From assembly GCF_013416525.1 (NCBI RefSeq), contig NZ_JACCEM010000001.1:124001-188000 (forward strand): DNA of 64,000 bases, written 5' to 3'. The notes beneath the pieces are model-generated. The model ran no database searches. It was not told the DNA's origin and saw nothing but the letters and a program-made list of their open reading frames with translations. Both the position numbers and the translations under genes were made by a program. The stretch is from Parapusillimonas granuli. Its GTDB lineage: Bacteria > Pseudomonadota > Gammaproteobacteria > Burkholderiales > Burkholderiaceae_B. Shown one piece after another: positions 52,114 through 60,714 of this stretch. The number at the start of each line of letters is the position of its first letter. Position 1 is the first letter of the stretch.

Positions 52114-53004
52114 TCAGGCGCCCCAGCTCGCGGGCTCGAAACGGAAGCCATCGCCTTCGGCGCGTATGTAGCCGAAATACGGGTCCCCGAAATGCACGGG
52201 CAGCATCAAGGCGCCGCTCTTGGCCGTCTGCTTCAGGAATTCATAGCGCGTATTGCGGGCCTGATCGGGATACAGACAGTAGCCGGAATTGATTTCCGGC
52301 TTCACGATCTGGATCGGGCTATGGAATATGTCGCCGCTGAATACCGCCTCTTCGCCTTGCGAGCGCACGCGGAACGCCACCTGGCCGGGGCTGTGGCCGG
52401 CCGCGTCGACCACTTGCAGGCAATCGGCGATTTCCATGCCGGGGCGCATCATCACCGCCAGCCCTTCTTTCACGATGGGCATGACGCTGTCATCGAACGA
52501 CGCGCCAAAGACGTCCATGCCTTCGACTTTGTTGCGCCCCGATTCACAGAACCGGAAGTCGGCTTCCGGAATGTAGTACTTGGCATTGGGAAAGGTGGGC
52601 GCCCAGCGGTTGTCGACCCAGTGCGTATTCCAGCCCACGTGGTCGGCGTGCAGGTGGGTCAGCGCCACGTGCGTCACCTTTTCCGGCGGCGCGCCCGCGG
52701 CCTCCAGCCATTCGAGAATCAGGTTGTTGAGCATGTGCATACGGGGGATATCCGTACGCTGCTTGAAGTTGCCGACCCCGGTGTCCACCACGATGATGTC
52801 GTTGCCCGCATGCACGACCCAAAGCTGGATCGTGACCACCAGCTTGTTCATGTGCGGGATCCAATGCCGGGGCGCCATCAGGCTTTGGTTTTCTTCCAGG
52901 GCGGCGCGGTCCAGGTCCGGAAATAGGAAGGACGGCGCATGCGTGGGGCCGGAATATTCCTGGATGCGCGTGATGGTGACATCGCCGATTTTCTTTACTT
53001 GCAT
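52114..53004 (-). CDS. metallo-beta-lactamase-fold hydrolase
   Basis: 296 residues. Metal motif ALTHLHADHVGWNTHWVDNR (HxHxDH), VVDTGVGNFKQRTDIPRMHM, second histidine in DAAGHSPGQVAFRVRSQGEE, the aspartate in VFSGDIFHSPIQIVKPEI, and a final histidine in ALMLPVHFGDPYFGYI. A two-metal site is therefore complete. Similar proteins hydrolyse lactones or CoA esters. Lies between the muconolactone-isomerase-like and DUF2889 genes; a ring-opening lactonase role would fit (inference). Confidence 0.9.
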   Translation of the reverse strand: MQVKKIGDVTITRIQEYSGPTHAPSFLFPDLDRAALEENQSLMAPRHWIPHMNKLVVTIQLWVVHAGNDIIVVDTGVGNFKQRTDIPRMHMLNNLILEWLEAAGAPPEKVTHVALTHLHADHVGWNTHWVDNRWAPTFPNAKYYIPEADFRFCESGRNKVEGMDVFGASFDDSVMPIVKEGLAVMMRPGMEIADCLQVVDAAGHSPGQVAFRVRSQGEEAVFSGDIFHSPIQIVKPEINSGYCLYPDQARNTRYEFLKQTAKSGALMLPVHFGDPYFGYIRAEGDGFRFEPASWGA

Positions 53005-53041
53005 AGCAATCTACCTGTTGATGTGCCGGTGGCTTCATGCC

Positions 53042-53320
53042 CTATTTGATCGAGCTGGGGTGCTTGGCCAGCGGCACGACCTTGAGCGAGAAGTACGGAA
53101 ACATGGGCAGGGAAGTCAAAAGCTCGTGCAGTTCGTCGTTGCTTTCGCAGTCGAAGATCGAGATATTCGCCATGCGGCCGGCGACGCGCCAAAGGTGCAC
53201 GAACTTGCCGGACTCCTGCAGCTCGATCGCGCGCAGGCGTTCGACTTCCTTCAGCTTGGCGAGCTCGGCCGAGTCCATATCGGCCGGCAGATTGACGTCT
53301 ATCATCACGCAGTACAACAT
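53042..53320 (-). CDS. muconolactone delta-isomerase-family protein (CatC-like)
   Basis: 92 residues, the usual length. MLYCVMIDVNLPADMDSAEL, then KEVERLRAIELQESGKFVHL, WRVAGRMANISIFDCESNDE and LHELLTSLPMFPYFSLKVVP match the ferredoxin-like CatC pattern with RAxxLQ and the SLPMFP turn. CatC shifts the double bond of muconolactone to make the enol-lactone in catechol degradation. No catA or catB is in the window, so a related lactone is more likely. First gene after the operator at 53362. Confidence 0.88.
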   Translation of the reverse strand: MLYCVMIDVNLPADMDSAELAKLKEVERLRAIELQESGKFVHLWRVAGRMANISIFDCESNDELHELLTSLPMFPYFSLKVVPLAKHPSSIK

Positions 53321-53361
53321 TTCCGCCCCTCCGGGATTGAATTATTCGCTTGGTTGAATTT

Positions 53362-53389
53362 GTCCGTATACCGGACTTTTGTCCGTATA
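53362..53389. promoter_or_regulatory. composite operator, probable IclR-family site, copy 2
   Basis: GTCCGTATACCGGAC (53362-53376) followed after TTTT by GTCCGTATA (53381-53389). It matches copy 1 at 48982-49009 in sequence and in spacing of all three half-sites. It is 42 bases upstream of the CatC-like gene and the rest of the minus-strand operon that includes the IclR gene itself. The 189 bases between that gene and the thiolase stop contain nothing else recognisable. Confidence 0.75.
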
Positions 53390-53509
53390 AAAGACATGAA
53401 AGGAATTATAGGCACGCACATGCGGCTGTCAATCGCTATATCGTTTTATTGGCGGAAACATGGTGGAAACCCCTAGCCCCGGCTCCGCCCATGCCGCCCG
53501 CCTCGCTCG

Positions 53510-54679
53510 TCAAGTCGACAGAATCGTCACCAGCGCCACGGCCGAATCGCCGGCCAGTTGGCCGCCGTTGTTCTCGGCCAGGGCCACGCGGGCGCCCGGC
53601 CGCTGACGCTCGCCCGCCTGCCCGCGCAGCTGCCAGGTCAGCTCGACGATTTGCGCCGCGCCCGTGGCGCCCAGCGGGTGGCCACGGCTCAACAAGCCGC
53701 CGCTGGGATTCACCGAGATTCGCCCGCCGATGTCCGTATCGCCGGAACGGATCAGCTTCGCGGCGTCGCCCGCCGCGCAAAAGCCCAGGTTTTCGTAGTG
53801 GATGAGTTCGGCCGGCGCCGAGGCGTCATGCAATTCGGCCACCTGTATGTCTTCCGGCCCGATGCCGGCCTGCTCGTAGGCGGCACGCCCCGCGCGCACG
53901 GCCACCACTTCCGGATTGCCGGGCTGGGCCGACACAATGCTGCTGGCACGAATGAATACCGGCTGGTTGGGCAGCTTGCGCGCGTATGCTTCAGAGCACA
54001 GGAAGATGGCGGCCGCGCCGTCGCCGATGGACGAACACATGAACAGCGTCAGCGGATCGCTTACCATGCGGCTATTCAGGACCTCGTCGATGGTGGTTTC
54101 CTTGCGGAACTGCGCATAGGGATTCATCGACGCGGCCTTGCGGCTCTTCACCACGACCCGCGCGAAATCGCTTGCATCGGCGCCGCATGCGTTCATCCAT
54201 TTACGGGCTTTCGCCGCGTAGATGTCCATGAAAATGGAACCGCTGCCCGACCCGACACCCTCGGGCATTTGCTCCTCCACGTCCACCGCGCCGGCGAATG
54301 CGCCGAATGAGACGGCCTTGTCTTCATGGGAAAGCTTTTCCGCGCCCACCACCAGCGCGGTCTCATGTCGGCCCGACGCAACGGCGACCCACGCCAGATG
54401 CAAGGCGGAGCTGCTGGATGCGCAGGCATTTTCCACGTTGAACATGGGCTTGCCGGCGAGGCCCGTATTGCGCAACGCGGCTTGCGAACGGATCATCTCC
54501 TGGCCATTGACCGTGCCGCCCGCGGCATTGCCGAAGTACACGGCGCCGACGTCGTCGGCCGTCACGCCCGCATCCGCAAGCGCGGACCTGACCGCTGCTT
54601 CGCACAGCGATTTGACGTTGCGCTGCAGAAACTTTCCGAAGGGGGTCATCCCCACGCCACTGATTACAACCTTATTCAT
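53510..54679 (-). CDS. thiolase-fold protein (SCP2/lipid-transfer thiolase-like)
   Basis: 389 residues. MNKVVISGVGMTPFGKFLQR, the cysteine in MFNVENACASSSSALHLAWV, VVAVRAGRAAYEQAGIGPED, ELHDASAPAELIHYENLGFC in place of the usual NEAFA, SGGLLSRGHPLGATGAAQIV and a C-terminal ENNGGQL. This is the SCP-x/Ltp-type thiolase pattern used for branched or cyclic acyl-CoAs, where cleavage partner or lyase functions occur. In operon with the SDR gene 32 bases upstream. Confidence 0.88.
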   Translation of the reverse strand: MNKVVISGVGMTPFGKFLQRNVKSLCEAAVRSALADAGVTADDVGAVYFGNAAGGTVNGQEMIRSQAALRNTGLAGKPMFNVENACASSSSALHLAWVAVASGRHETALVVGAEKLSHEDKAVSFGAFAGAVDVEEQMPEGVGSGSGSIFMDIYAAKARKWMNACGADASDFARVVVKSRKAASMNPYAQFRKETTIDEVLNSRMVSDPLTLFMCSSIGDGAAAIFLCSEAYARKLPNQPVFIRASSIVSAQPGNPEVVAVRAGRAAYEQAGIGPEDIQVAELHDASAPAELIHYENLGFCAAGDAAKLIRSGDTDIGGRISVNPSGGLLSRGHPLGATGAAQIVELTWQLRGQAGERQRPGARVALAENNGGQLAGDSAVALVTILST

Positions 54680-54711
54680 GATTCAACTCCGTATGACTGT
54701 AGAAGCCGCGC

Positions 54712-55479
54712 TCAGACGCTGGGGCTGGACAGCGACCGCCCGCCACATACATACAGCGTCTGCCCCGTGACGTACGAGGCTTGCTCGCCCGCGAAAAAGA
54801 GCGCCGCGTGCGCCACGTCGGCCGGGTCGCCCATGCGCCGCGCGGGTACCGTTTTTGCCAGCTTGTCGCGTGTTTCCTGACTGTAGCTGCGCAGCAGCGG
54901 CGTATCGATGATGCCCGGCGCGATGGCGTTCACCGTGATGCCGTCCTTGGCCAGCTCGATGGCCAGGCTGCGCGTCAGGCTCACCACACCGCCCTTGGAC
55001 GCCGAGTAATTGGCCTGGCCGAAGCCGCCCAGCCAGGCGCGCGAGGAAATATTGACGATGCGGCCGTGCTTGGCGGCGATCATGTCGGGCACGACTTCCT
55101 TGCAGCACAGGAACTGCGACTTTAAGTTGACGCCGATGACCAAGTCCCAATCGGCTTCCGACATGTTCACCAGGCGGTTGTCGCGCGAGATGCCGGCATT
55201 GTTGACCAGCACATCGACCTTGCCCGCATGCCGGCGGATTTGCTGAAAGGCCGCCTGCACCGCGGCCGCGTCGGTCACGTCCGCCACCACCGCGAAGCAG
55301 TCGGCGCCGCCCCCGGACAATGCCGTGCGCGCCTCTTCCAGCGCCGCGGCGTCGCGATCCAGCATCGCGACGCCATACCCGCTCTTCAGAAACAGGGTGC
55401 TGATTTCCAGGCCGATGCCGCTGGCGCCGCCCGTGACCACTGCGAATCTTCTACCGCTCACTGCCGTCTCCCGATGCAA
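54712..55479 (-). CDS. FabG-like short-chain dehydrogenase/reductase
   Basis: 255 residues; an internal start a few codons in is possible because the first six residues precede the fold. FAVVTGGASGIGLEISTLFL, NNAGISRDNRLVNMSEADWD, SSRAWLGGFGQANYSASKGG with Tyr and Lys, and YVTGQTLYVCGGRSLSS. Would oxidise a 3-hydroxyacyl-CoA or cyclic alcohol. Ninety bases from a divergent LysR gene at 55569, which may control it. Confidence 0.92.
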   Translation of the reverse strand: MHRETAVSGRRFAVVTGGASGIGLEISTLFLKSGYGVAMLDRDAAALEEARTALSGGGADCFAVVADVTDAAAVQAAFQQIRRHAGKVDVLVNNAGISRDNRLVNMSEADWDLVIGVNLKSQFLCCKEVVPDMIAAKHGRIVNISSRAWLGGFGQANYSASKGGVVSLTRSLAIELAKDGITVNAIAPGIIDTPLLRSYSQETRDKLAKTVPARRMGDPADVAHAALFFAGEQASYVTGQTLYVCGGRSLSSPSV

Positions 55480-55568
55480 TCGATGAGCAGGATGTTAGGG
55501 AGCGGCCCCATCGCGGTCAAACGACATTTACTATATGAGCATCAACCAAAAGTTAATCGAGCGCAGCC

Positions 55569-56465
55569 ATGACACCAACCGCCGAACGGCTTCCCCCGCT
55601 GAACGCCTTGCGGGTCTTCGAAACAACCGCCCGCCTGCTCAGCATGCAGGAGGCCGCCTTGGCCCTGCACGTGACGCCGGCGGCGGTCAGCAAGCAGATC
55701 CAGCTTCTGGAACAGCACCTGAACACGCAGCTGTTCATACGCAGCCATCGCAAGCTGGCCCTGACCCCGGCCGGCGAAAAATACTATGCCCACGTCAGCT
55801 CGGCGCTCAACTCCATCCGGCACGCCACGCATGAGGTCGCGTCCCGCTCCGTATCGAGAAGCCTGAAAATCAGGGCGTACACCACGTTCTCGATGTACTG
55901 GCTGATTCCCCGCCTCACCTCTTTCCACGGCCTGTTTCCCGACATCAACATCGAACTCACGACGTCTCTGAAGTGGATGGATTTCGACACCGAGGACGTG
56001 GACGCCGCCATTCGCCTGGGCGACGGCGACTGGCCGGGCCTGGTCGCCCTGCCCCTGATCCCCAACATACTCGCCGCCGTCTGCAGCCCCGCGCTGAAGA
56101 AGTCGCTGCACACGCTCGACGATCTCAAGAAAACCGTCTTGCTGCATACGCTCGCCCGGCCGGACGACTGGAGCCAATGGCTGGCGTCGCAAGGCTACAC
56201 GGACCTGGACGGCATGCACCATCGCAACTACGAAAGCTCGGTGCTGGTGTACCAGGCGGCGATGCGGGGACAAGGCGTGGGAATCGCGCAAAAGGCGCTG
56301 GCGGTGCCGCTCATTGAAAGCGGCGATCTGGTCTACGCGTTTCCGCACGAGCTCGACATGCACGCATATACCTATTATTTCGTCATGCCGGGAAACCGCC
56401 CGATCCGACCGGAACTGAAGGTGTTCCACGACTGGCTGATGAATCGCGCCGAGATGGACGGATAG
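55569..56465 (+). CDS. LysR-family transcriptional regulator (GcvA-like)
   Basis: 298 residues from MTPTAERLPPLNALRVFETT, the GcvA-subgroup opening. Helix-turn-helix AALALHVTPAAVSKQIQLLE, HLNTQLFIRSHRKLALTPAG, IRAYTTFSMYWLIPRLTSFH, and DAAIRLGDGDWPGLVALPLI. Divergent from the SDR-thiolase operon, and so probably controls that unit alongside the nearby IclR protein. No clear T-N11-A palindrome was found in the 89-base gap. Confidence 0.92.
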   Translation: MTPTAERLPPLNALRVFETTARLLSMQEAALALHVTPAAVSKQIQLLEQHLNTQLFIRSHRKLALTPAGEKYYAHVSSALNSIRHATHEVASRSVSRSLKIRAYTTFSMYWLIPRLTSFHGLFPDINIELTTSLKWMDFDTEDVDAAIRLGDGDWPGLVALPLIPNILAAVCSPALKKSLHTLDDLKKTVLLHTLARPDDWSQWLASQGYTDLDGMHHRNYESSVLVYQAAMRGQGVGIAQKALAVPLIESGDLVYAFPHELDMHAYTYYFVMPGNRPIRPELKVFHDWLMNRAEMDG

Positions 56466-56569
56466 CCGGGCCGGCGCCTGGCGCGGGGTACGGGGTGCCG
56501 GGCGCGTGGCGGCCGACGGCGACCGGCTCCGGCAAACTCGACGCGCCGCCCGGTGCCGCGTGCGCCGGC

Positions 56570-56998
56570 TTATGCGCTTTTCTTCAATTGCATCCAGGTC
56601 GACGTTGCGAAGGCGACGGTTGCGCCCTCCTCGTCGGTCATCGTCGACTTCAGAAAAGAGATGCCGCGGCCGCGGCGCACGAATTCGCCGCAGCAACGGA
56701 TTTTCCCGTGGCGCACCGCCTTCACATACTGGGTCTTCATTTCCAGCGTCGTGCCCGGCCCCTGCAAGTGATTGAGCAGATGCCCCATCGAGATGTCGAG
56801 CACCGTGGCGATGATGCCGCCATGCAAGGAGCCTTGCGGGTTGAACATGAAGTCCTTCGGCTCGAAGGTGACGACGCAGCGCTCGTCGGTGTAATCGAAT
56901 TCCAAGCCTAGGAAGCGCGCCAGGAAAAACTGCTCGAATTCCGGCTTTTGGGTTTCTATCGCAAGATTGAACGCTGATGCCGCCGCACGCTCATCCAT
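56570..56998 (-). CDS. PaaI-family hotdog thioesterase
   Basis: 142 residues, single hotdog domain. FNPQGSLHGGIIATVLDISM carries the conserved HGG and the catalytic acid region, TLEMKTQYVKAVRHGKIRCC the central strand, and FLKSTMTDEEGATVAFATST the final one. Hydrolyses acyl-CoA or phenylacetyl-CoA-type thioesters. Overlaps the stop of the CaiB remnant by 8 bases; before truncation both were probably one operon. Confidence 0.9.
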   Translation of the reverse strand: MDERAAASAFNLAIETQKPEFEQFFLARFLGLEFDYTDERCVVTFEPKDFMFNPQGSLHGGIIATVLDISMGHLLNHLQGPGTTLEMKTQYVKAVRHGKIRCCGEFVRRGRGISFLKSTMTDEEGATVAFATSTWMQLKKSA

Positions 56999-57200
56999 GA
57001 GGTTGCTCTCCTGAAGTTGCCGATGGCGGAATTTTCAATACGCCTTTTGCGTGCAAGGCGGCCAATCGGTCTGGTGGCAATCCGATATTATCGGCCAGAA
57101 TTTCTGAAGTATGCTCGCCCAGCAAAGGGGGCGGCATATGATTCCTGATTTCCTGGTCGTCGAAACGGAAGGGGCTCGTAGTCAGTTCAGTTCGGCGAAC
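56991..57200 (-). pseudogene. class III (CaiB/BaiF) CoA-transferase, C-terminal remnant
   Basis: About 65 codons: ELTTSPFRFDDQEIRNHMPP, PLLGEHTSEILADNIGLPPD and RLAALHAKGVLKIPP. P-x-R-N-x-x-PP-x-LGEHT-x-E is the well known end of CaiB-type CoA transferases (about 400 residues). Sequence upstream of about 57200 is unrelated and in other frames; GC content drops there, so the truncation coincides with the left edge of a foreign-looking segment. Confidence 0.82.
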
Positions 57201-57428
57201 GCAGGGGGGGGCAGCCGTCCGGAAAAGGAACGGCCGCGCTTTTACTTTCAAACAGGTACCGTGCCCACGTTATATGTAAACAGCTACTGAGCCGGTTTCT
57301 ACCGGGTCATTACAAGTCGAACAAAAAGCAGACGTGGTGACCTGTTCAGGCTCTTTAAACCTATCAGGCAAATTCGTTGTGCCACTACAGCGATCCGCAG
57401 GTGCGATCACTGTGTATCTACCGAGCGA

Positions 57429-58487
57429 TCACTTTTCAGCCGGTTCCAGTACGCCAGCGAGCTTATAGACGTTTGCAGCTGTCCACGAGAACAGCGACGC
57501 AATCTCGTATTGTCCCGCGCCAACCGTCAATCGCTTGAACGCGTTCCACAGCGTCGTGTATGAGAAGCTACCTTTGTCAACTGGAAAATTGCTTTCGAAC
57601 ATGCACCGCTGTGCGCCAAATAGATCAATGCACGCGTCGGTGTAGGGGCGAATCGCATCTGCAATCTGCAACGAAGTTGGCGGTTTCGGTTGGCGGTGAA
57701 ACTCGAATCCAAGCAAGGGCATCCCGAATCCTCCCAACTTAATGTACACGTTGGGACAGGTCGCAAGCTCTGCGAGATTGGTGCGCCAAGTGCGAAACAC
57801 TTCATCATCTTTTCCCAGGTACGGCCCAATTCTCAGCGGCCCTCCCAAGTGGTTTAGAACGATAACCGTATCGGGGTATTCATGCGCCAAATCGCACAGT
57901 TCGGGAATTTGAGGATGGACAAGCCAGGTATCGAAGCTGAGTCCCATGCGGGACAAATGCCCGAAGCCGCGACGAAAGTTTGCGTCGGCAAGTCTGCCAG
58001 CATGCAAGGGGCTGGATGTCGAAATACGCATACCATCGTGCCATGCAACGATATTCCTCACGCCGCGCAACAAGCCACCACCGGCAACTATGCCCGCTTC
58101 CAGTACAGGCGCTACGGCGTCCCCTAGCGACAAATCAAAGTGACCAACGATCGCTGCGCAGATGTCCGTTTTGCTGCCTCGCTCAAGAGATTCGATCCGC
58201 TGTTGCCGTGCGAACTCGATTTCTCCGATTGAGCGAAAGACGGGTTCACCATCACTCTTGTAGTTTGTCTTGCACTGCATGAAAACCGTCGCCACGACAT
58301 TATGTTGCTTGATGTCGTGGAGAAAATCGGCATTATCGTAGTGCTTGCCCGGCATACCGAACAAGTGATGGTGCGCATCGATTATTGGCAGCTCTGCAAA
58401 GAGAACCTCCTCCCTGTCCTGGGCAAGCCAGTCCTCCCGAATGGGGGCATGGGGCGACCATGCCCCTGGTGTCGCCGCCGAACTCAC
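57429..58487 (-). CDS. amidohydrolase-2 family hydrolase (COG3618-like)
   Basis: 352 residues. LPIIDAHHHLFGMPGKHYDN supplies the metal HHH motif, LLRGVRNIVAWHDGMRIS, then VIVLNHLGGPLRIGPYLGKD and MFESNFPVDKGSFSYTTLWN are typical of 2-pyrone-4,6-dicarboxylate lactonase/fuconolactonase relatives. Codon use is visibly richer in A and T than in neighbouring genes, and with the next Bug gene it forms a compositionally distinct pair. Together they may import and hydrolyse one lactone-type substrate. The 57252-57428 gap upstream of the CaiB remnant shows nothing recognisable. Confidence 0.85.
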   Translation of the reverse strand: MSSAATPGAWSPHAPIREDWLAQDREEVLFAELPIIDAHHHLFGMPGKHYDNADFLHDIKQHNVVATVFMQCKTNYKSDGEPVFRSIGEIEFARQQRIESLERGSKTDICAAIVGHFDLSLGDAVAPVLEAGIVAGGGLLRGVRNIVAWHDGMRISTSSPLHAGRLADANFRRGFGHLSRMGLSFDTWLVHPQIPELCDLAHEYPDTVIVLNHLGGPLRIGPYLGKDDEVFRTWRTNLAELATCPNVYIKLGGFGMPLLGFEFHRQPKPPTSLQIADAIRPYTDACIDLFGAQRCMFESNFPVDKGSFSYTTLWNAFKRLTVGAGQYEIASLFSWTAANVYKLAGVLEPAEK

Positions 58488-58572
58488 CTGTTTCCCTTTA
58501 ATGCGCAGGTCAGTACCATTTTTCTACCGTCCTTCATGTCGATTCCTTGCATAACGACTAGCTCAAAGAAGC

Positions 58573-59556
58573 TCAGTCGACTTTTGAGCCCGATATCTTG
58601 ACGGCTTCAGCCCAGCGAGCATGCTCTCTTTCAAGATGATTTTTTGCATCGCTTGATGAGCCTCCAAGAATAGAGCGACCGTTGCGGTTGTATTCAGCGA
58701 CAAGCTCAGGATCCTTCAAAACTTCGTTGATGACAATGTTGAGTTTCTCAATGATAGGAGCGGGCGTGCCTTTGGGTGCGAGGATGGCCGTCCAGGGGAC
58801 GACCTCCAACTTTGGTAGACCTTGCTCCGCCAGAGTAGTAAGCTCCGGGAAGCCAGGGTGGCGTGTCAAGGTGCCAATTCCGAGAAACTTCACGAGGCCG
58901 CTTTCCTGCATGGCTATTAAGGTGCTGATCGGTTCGAATCCGACAATGACATCCCCACCGATCACGCCGTTCACCATAGCTGGTGAACCCTTGTAGGGAA
59001 TGTGCAGCATATCGATGTCGGTTTCCTTCTTCAATAACTCCATCGCAATGTGGCCGGTTGTCCCGCTTCCTGCGGAACCATAGGCGACAATACCAGGATT
59101 AGCCTTGGCGTAAGCGACCAGCTCCTTCAGATTATTAATGGGCGACTTTCCAGATACGAACAGCACGTGCGGCGTCGCAGTGGCCAACACGATCGGTTCA
59201 AAATCTTCCAACGGATCATAGGGAAGATTGCTGTAGAGCGATGGATTGATGGCGAGCGTGCCCGTCGAGCCCATCACGAGCGTGTAGCCGTCGGGAGCTG
59301 CGATTTTGACTGTGCGGTGCGAAATGCCACCTCCAGCGCCCGGCTGATTGAGGACTATGACGCTCTCCTTTAGGATGTCGGACATTCCTTTGGCGATCTG
59401 CCGGGCAGCCAGGTCAGTGCTCTGCCCTCCAGGGAATCCGACCACCATTTGGATCGTCCGCTCGGGAAAGGAGGTAGCAGTGGCGCTCCCCCAACCGACC
59501 AGCAGCAACCCGGCAATAAATGAGCGGGCAACAATCGCCGTGTAAGAGTGTTTCAT
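58573..59556 (-). CDS. Bug/TctC-family periplasmic solute receptor (lower-GC segment)
   Basis: 327 residues from the ATG behind GGAGACAATACA. Signal peptide ends near GSATA, then TSFPERTIQMVVGFPGGQST. NQPGAGGGISHRTVKIAAPD, GYTLVMGSTGTLAINPSLYS, IVAYGSAGSGTTGHIAMELL and MLHIPYKGSPAMVNGVIGGD are intact. Nucleotide composition is close to that of the amidohydrolase next to it. The roughly 220 bases upstream (59557-59778) are AT-rich and hold no gene I could recognise, only likely promoter sequence. Confidence 0.92.
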   Translation of the reverse strand: MKHSYTAIVARSFIAGLLLVGWGSATATSFPERTIQMVVGFPGGQSTDLAARQIAKGMSDILKESVIVLNQPGAGGGISHRTVKIAAPDGYTLVMGSTGTLAINPSLYSNLPYDPLEDFEPIVLATATPHVLFVSGKSPINNLKELVAYAKANPGIVAYGSAGSGTTGHIAMELLKKETDIDMLHIPYKGSPAMVNGVIGGDVIVGFEPISTLIAMQESGLVKFLGIGTLTRHPGFPELTTLAEQGLPKLEVVPWTAILAPKGTPAPIIEKLNIVINEVLKDPELVAEYNRNGRSILGGSSSDAKNHLEREHARWAEAVKISGSKVD

Positions 59557-59778
59557 TGTATTGTCTCCACTAATTGAAAAATAAATTGCAAACGTAGGGT
59601 TGCGGCCCAATGGTGCTATGCATCGTCCATAGTCAAGAATTTACAAGGACAAAATGCATGCAACAACCTTATTGCAAGTTATATTTTTAATTCCTATTGG
59701 TTATTAATTTTGACGGATCCTGCCTGCAGCTGACGACCTTGAAATTGGCTTCAAAGTTGCGCGTCGTGGTCATCGTCG

Positions 59779-59895
59779 GGAGGACTGGATCGTGATTTCG
59801 CCGCCGACGCTCCTAACCGGAAGTGGGCGGCAAATTTCACTTACGCCTGGACGGCTGAGGGTTGGCTGTATGTTGCCGCCGTGATGGATCTGTAC
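59779..59895 (+). pseudogene. IS3-family transposase (OrfB) remnant, left part
   Basis: About 39 codons: GGLDRDFAADAPNRKWAANF and TYAWTAEGWLYVAAVMDLY, the N-terminal part of the IS3 OrfB catalytic core (consensus N-R-K-W-x-x-D-x-T-Y). The first catalytic aspartate is Asn here (AANFTY). The reading frame is cut at the CTAG target site of the inserted IS5-family element and continues at 60715. The 5' two-thirds is missing. Confidence 0.75.
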
Positions 59896-59898
59896 TAG

Positions 59899-60710
59899 GC
59901 CTTGTTGACACTATCGTAGGATTTCAGCGATAAGGACGATAGTGACGAATGCGGCGAACATGGCGTCAAGCTTGTCGTATCGGGTGAACACGCGCCGCCA
60001 GGCTTTGATTCCCCTGAACAGACGCTCGATGCGGTTTCGCTGGCGGTAGCGCCGCTTGTCGTATTCCCAGGGCAGTCGGCGTTGGGGATTAGGCGGCACG
60101 ATGGGAACGATCCCCAGTGCGCAGGCCAGCGCCCGGGTTGCGTCATCCTGGTAAGCGCTATCCATGAGTAGCGCCATGCGCCCGTGGTGGGGGCCGAGTT
60201 GTTCAATCAAGCGCCTGCCCTCGGGAGCATCCCCCGCCTGCCCGGGCGTCAGACTCCAAGTCACGACGTTGCGATCATCCGCGGCAACCAGATGCAGTTT
60301 GGTGCTCCACCCGCCGCGGCTGCGCCCGATGCTTTGGGGGCTGTTTTTTTGCGCGCTCCCGTGCCGTCCGGATGCACCTTCATGATGCTCGAATCCAGAC
60401 ACAGCGCCTCTATGCGCACCCGCATCAGGCGCTCACGCTGCAAATGCTCAAACACCCGATCCAGCACTCCGGCTCGGCTCCAGCGCATCATCCGTGTGTA
60501 GACCGTATTCCACTTGCCGTATTTCTCCGGCAGTGCGCGCCACTTGCAGCCATTGGCTGCCACATACAGGATCGCGTTGATCACTTGCAAATTGCCCAGC
60601 CGAACGTTGCCACGCTGGCGCGGCAACAAGTCCGCTATTCGCTCAAATTGGGCTTCTGTCAGTTGCATAAACACAAGCATCCAATTTTTCTAAGATAGTG
60701 TCAACTGGCC
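59899..60710 (-). mobile_element. IS5-family (IS427-like) insertion sequence, 812 bp
   Basis: Bounded by CTAG on both sides (59895-59898 and 60711-60714), a 4-base target duplication. Left end GCCTTGTTGACACTATCGTAG and right end (reversed) GGCCAGTTGACACTATCTTAG agree at 17 of 21 positions as terminal inverted repeats. It carries one transposase gene split over two frames on the minus strand. It is inserted inside an IS3-family orfB, interrupting it after the codons for VMDLY. Confidence 0.9.
59911..60680 (-). CDS. IS5-family transposase made by programmed frameshift
   Basis: Upstream frame (start 60680): MQLTEAQFERIADLLPRQRG, then NAILYVAANGCKWRALPEKY and LCLDSSIMKVH with the first catalytic Asp. 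Downstream frame (to 59911): QSIGRSRGGWSTKLHLVAAD, LLMDSAYQDDATRALACALG with the second Asp, RRYRQRNRIERLFRGIKAWR with the Glu. Frames change at a run of seven A (T on the plus strand at 60344-60350), matching the known A6-A7 slippery sites of IS427-type elements; the joined protein is about 255 residues. Both halves look undamaged, so the element may still be active. Confidence 0.85.
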
Positions 60711-60714
60711 CTAG

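Noticed and set aside
59580-59700. Extra LacI-type operator near the lower-GC Bug gene
   Set aside because: Only single TTGCAA half-sites (ATTGCAAACG, ATTGCAAGTT) occur; there is no second arm at the right distance.
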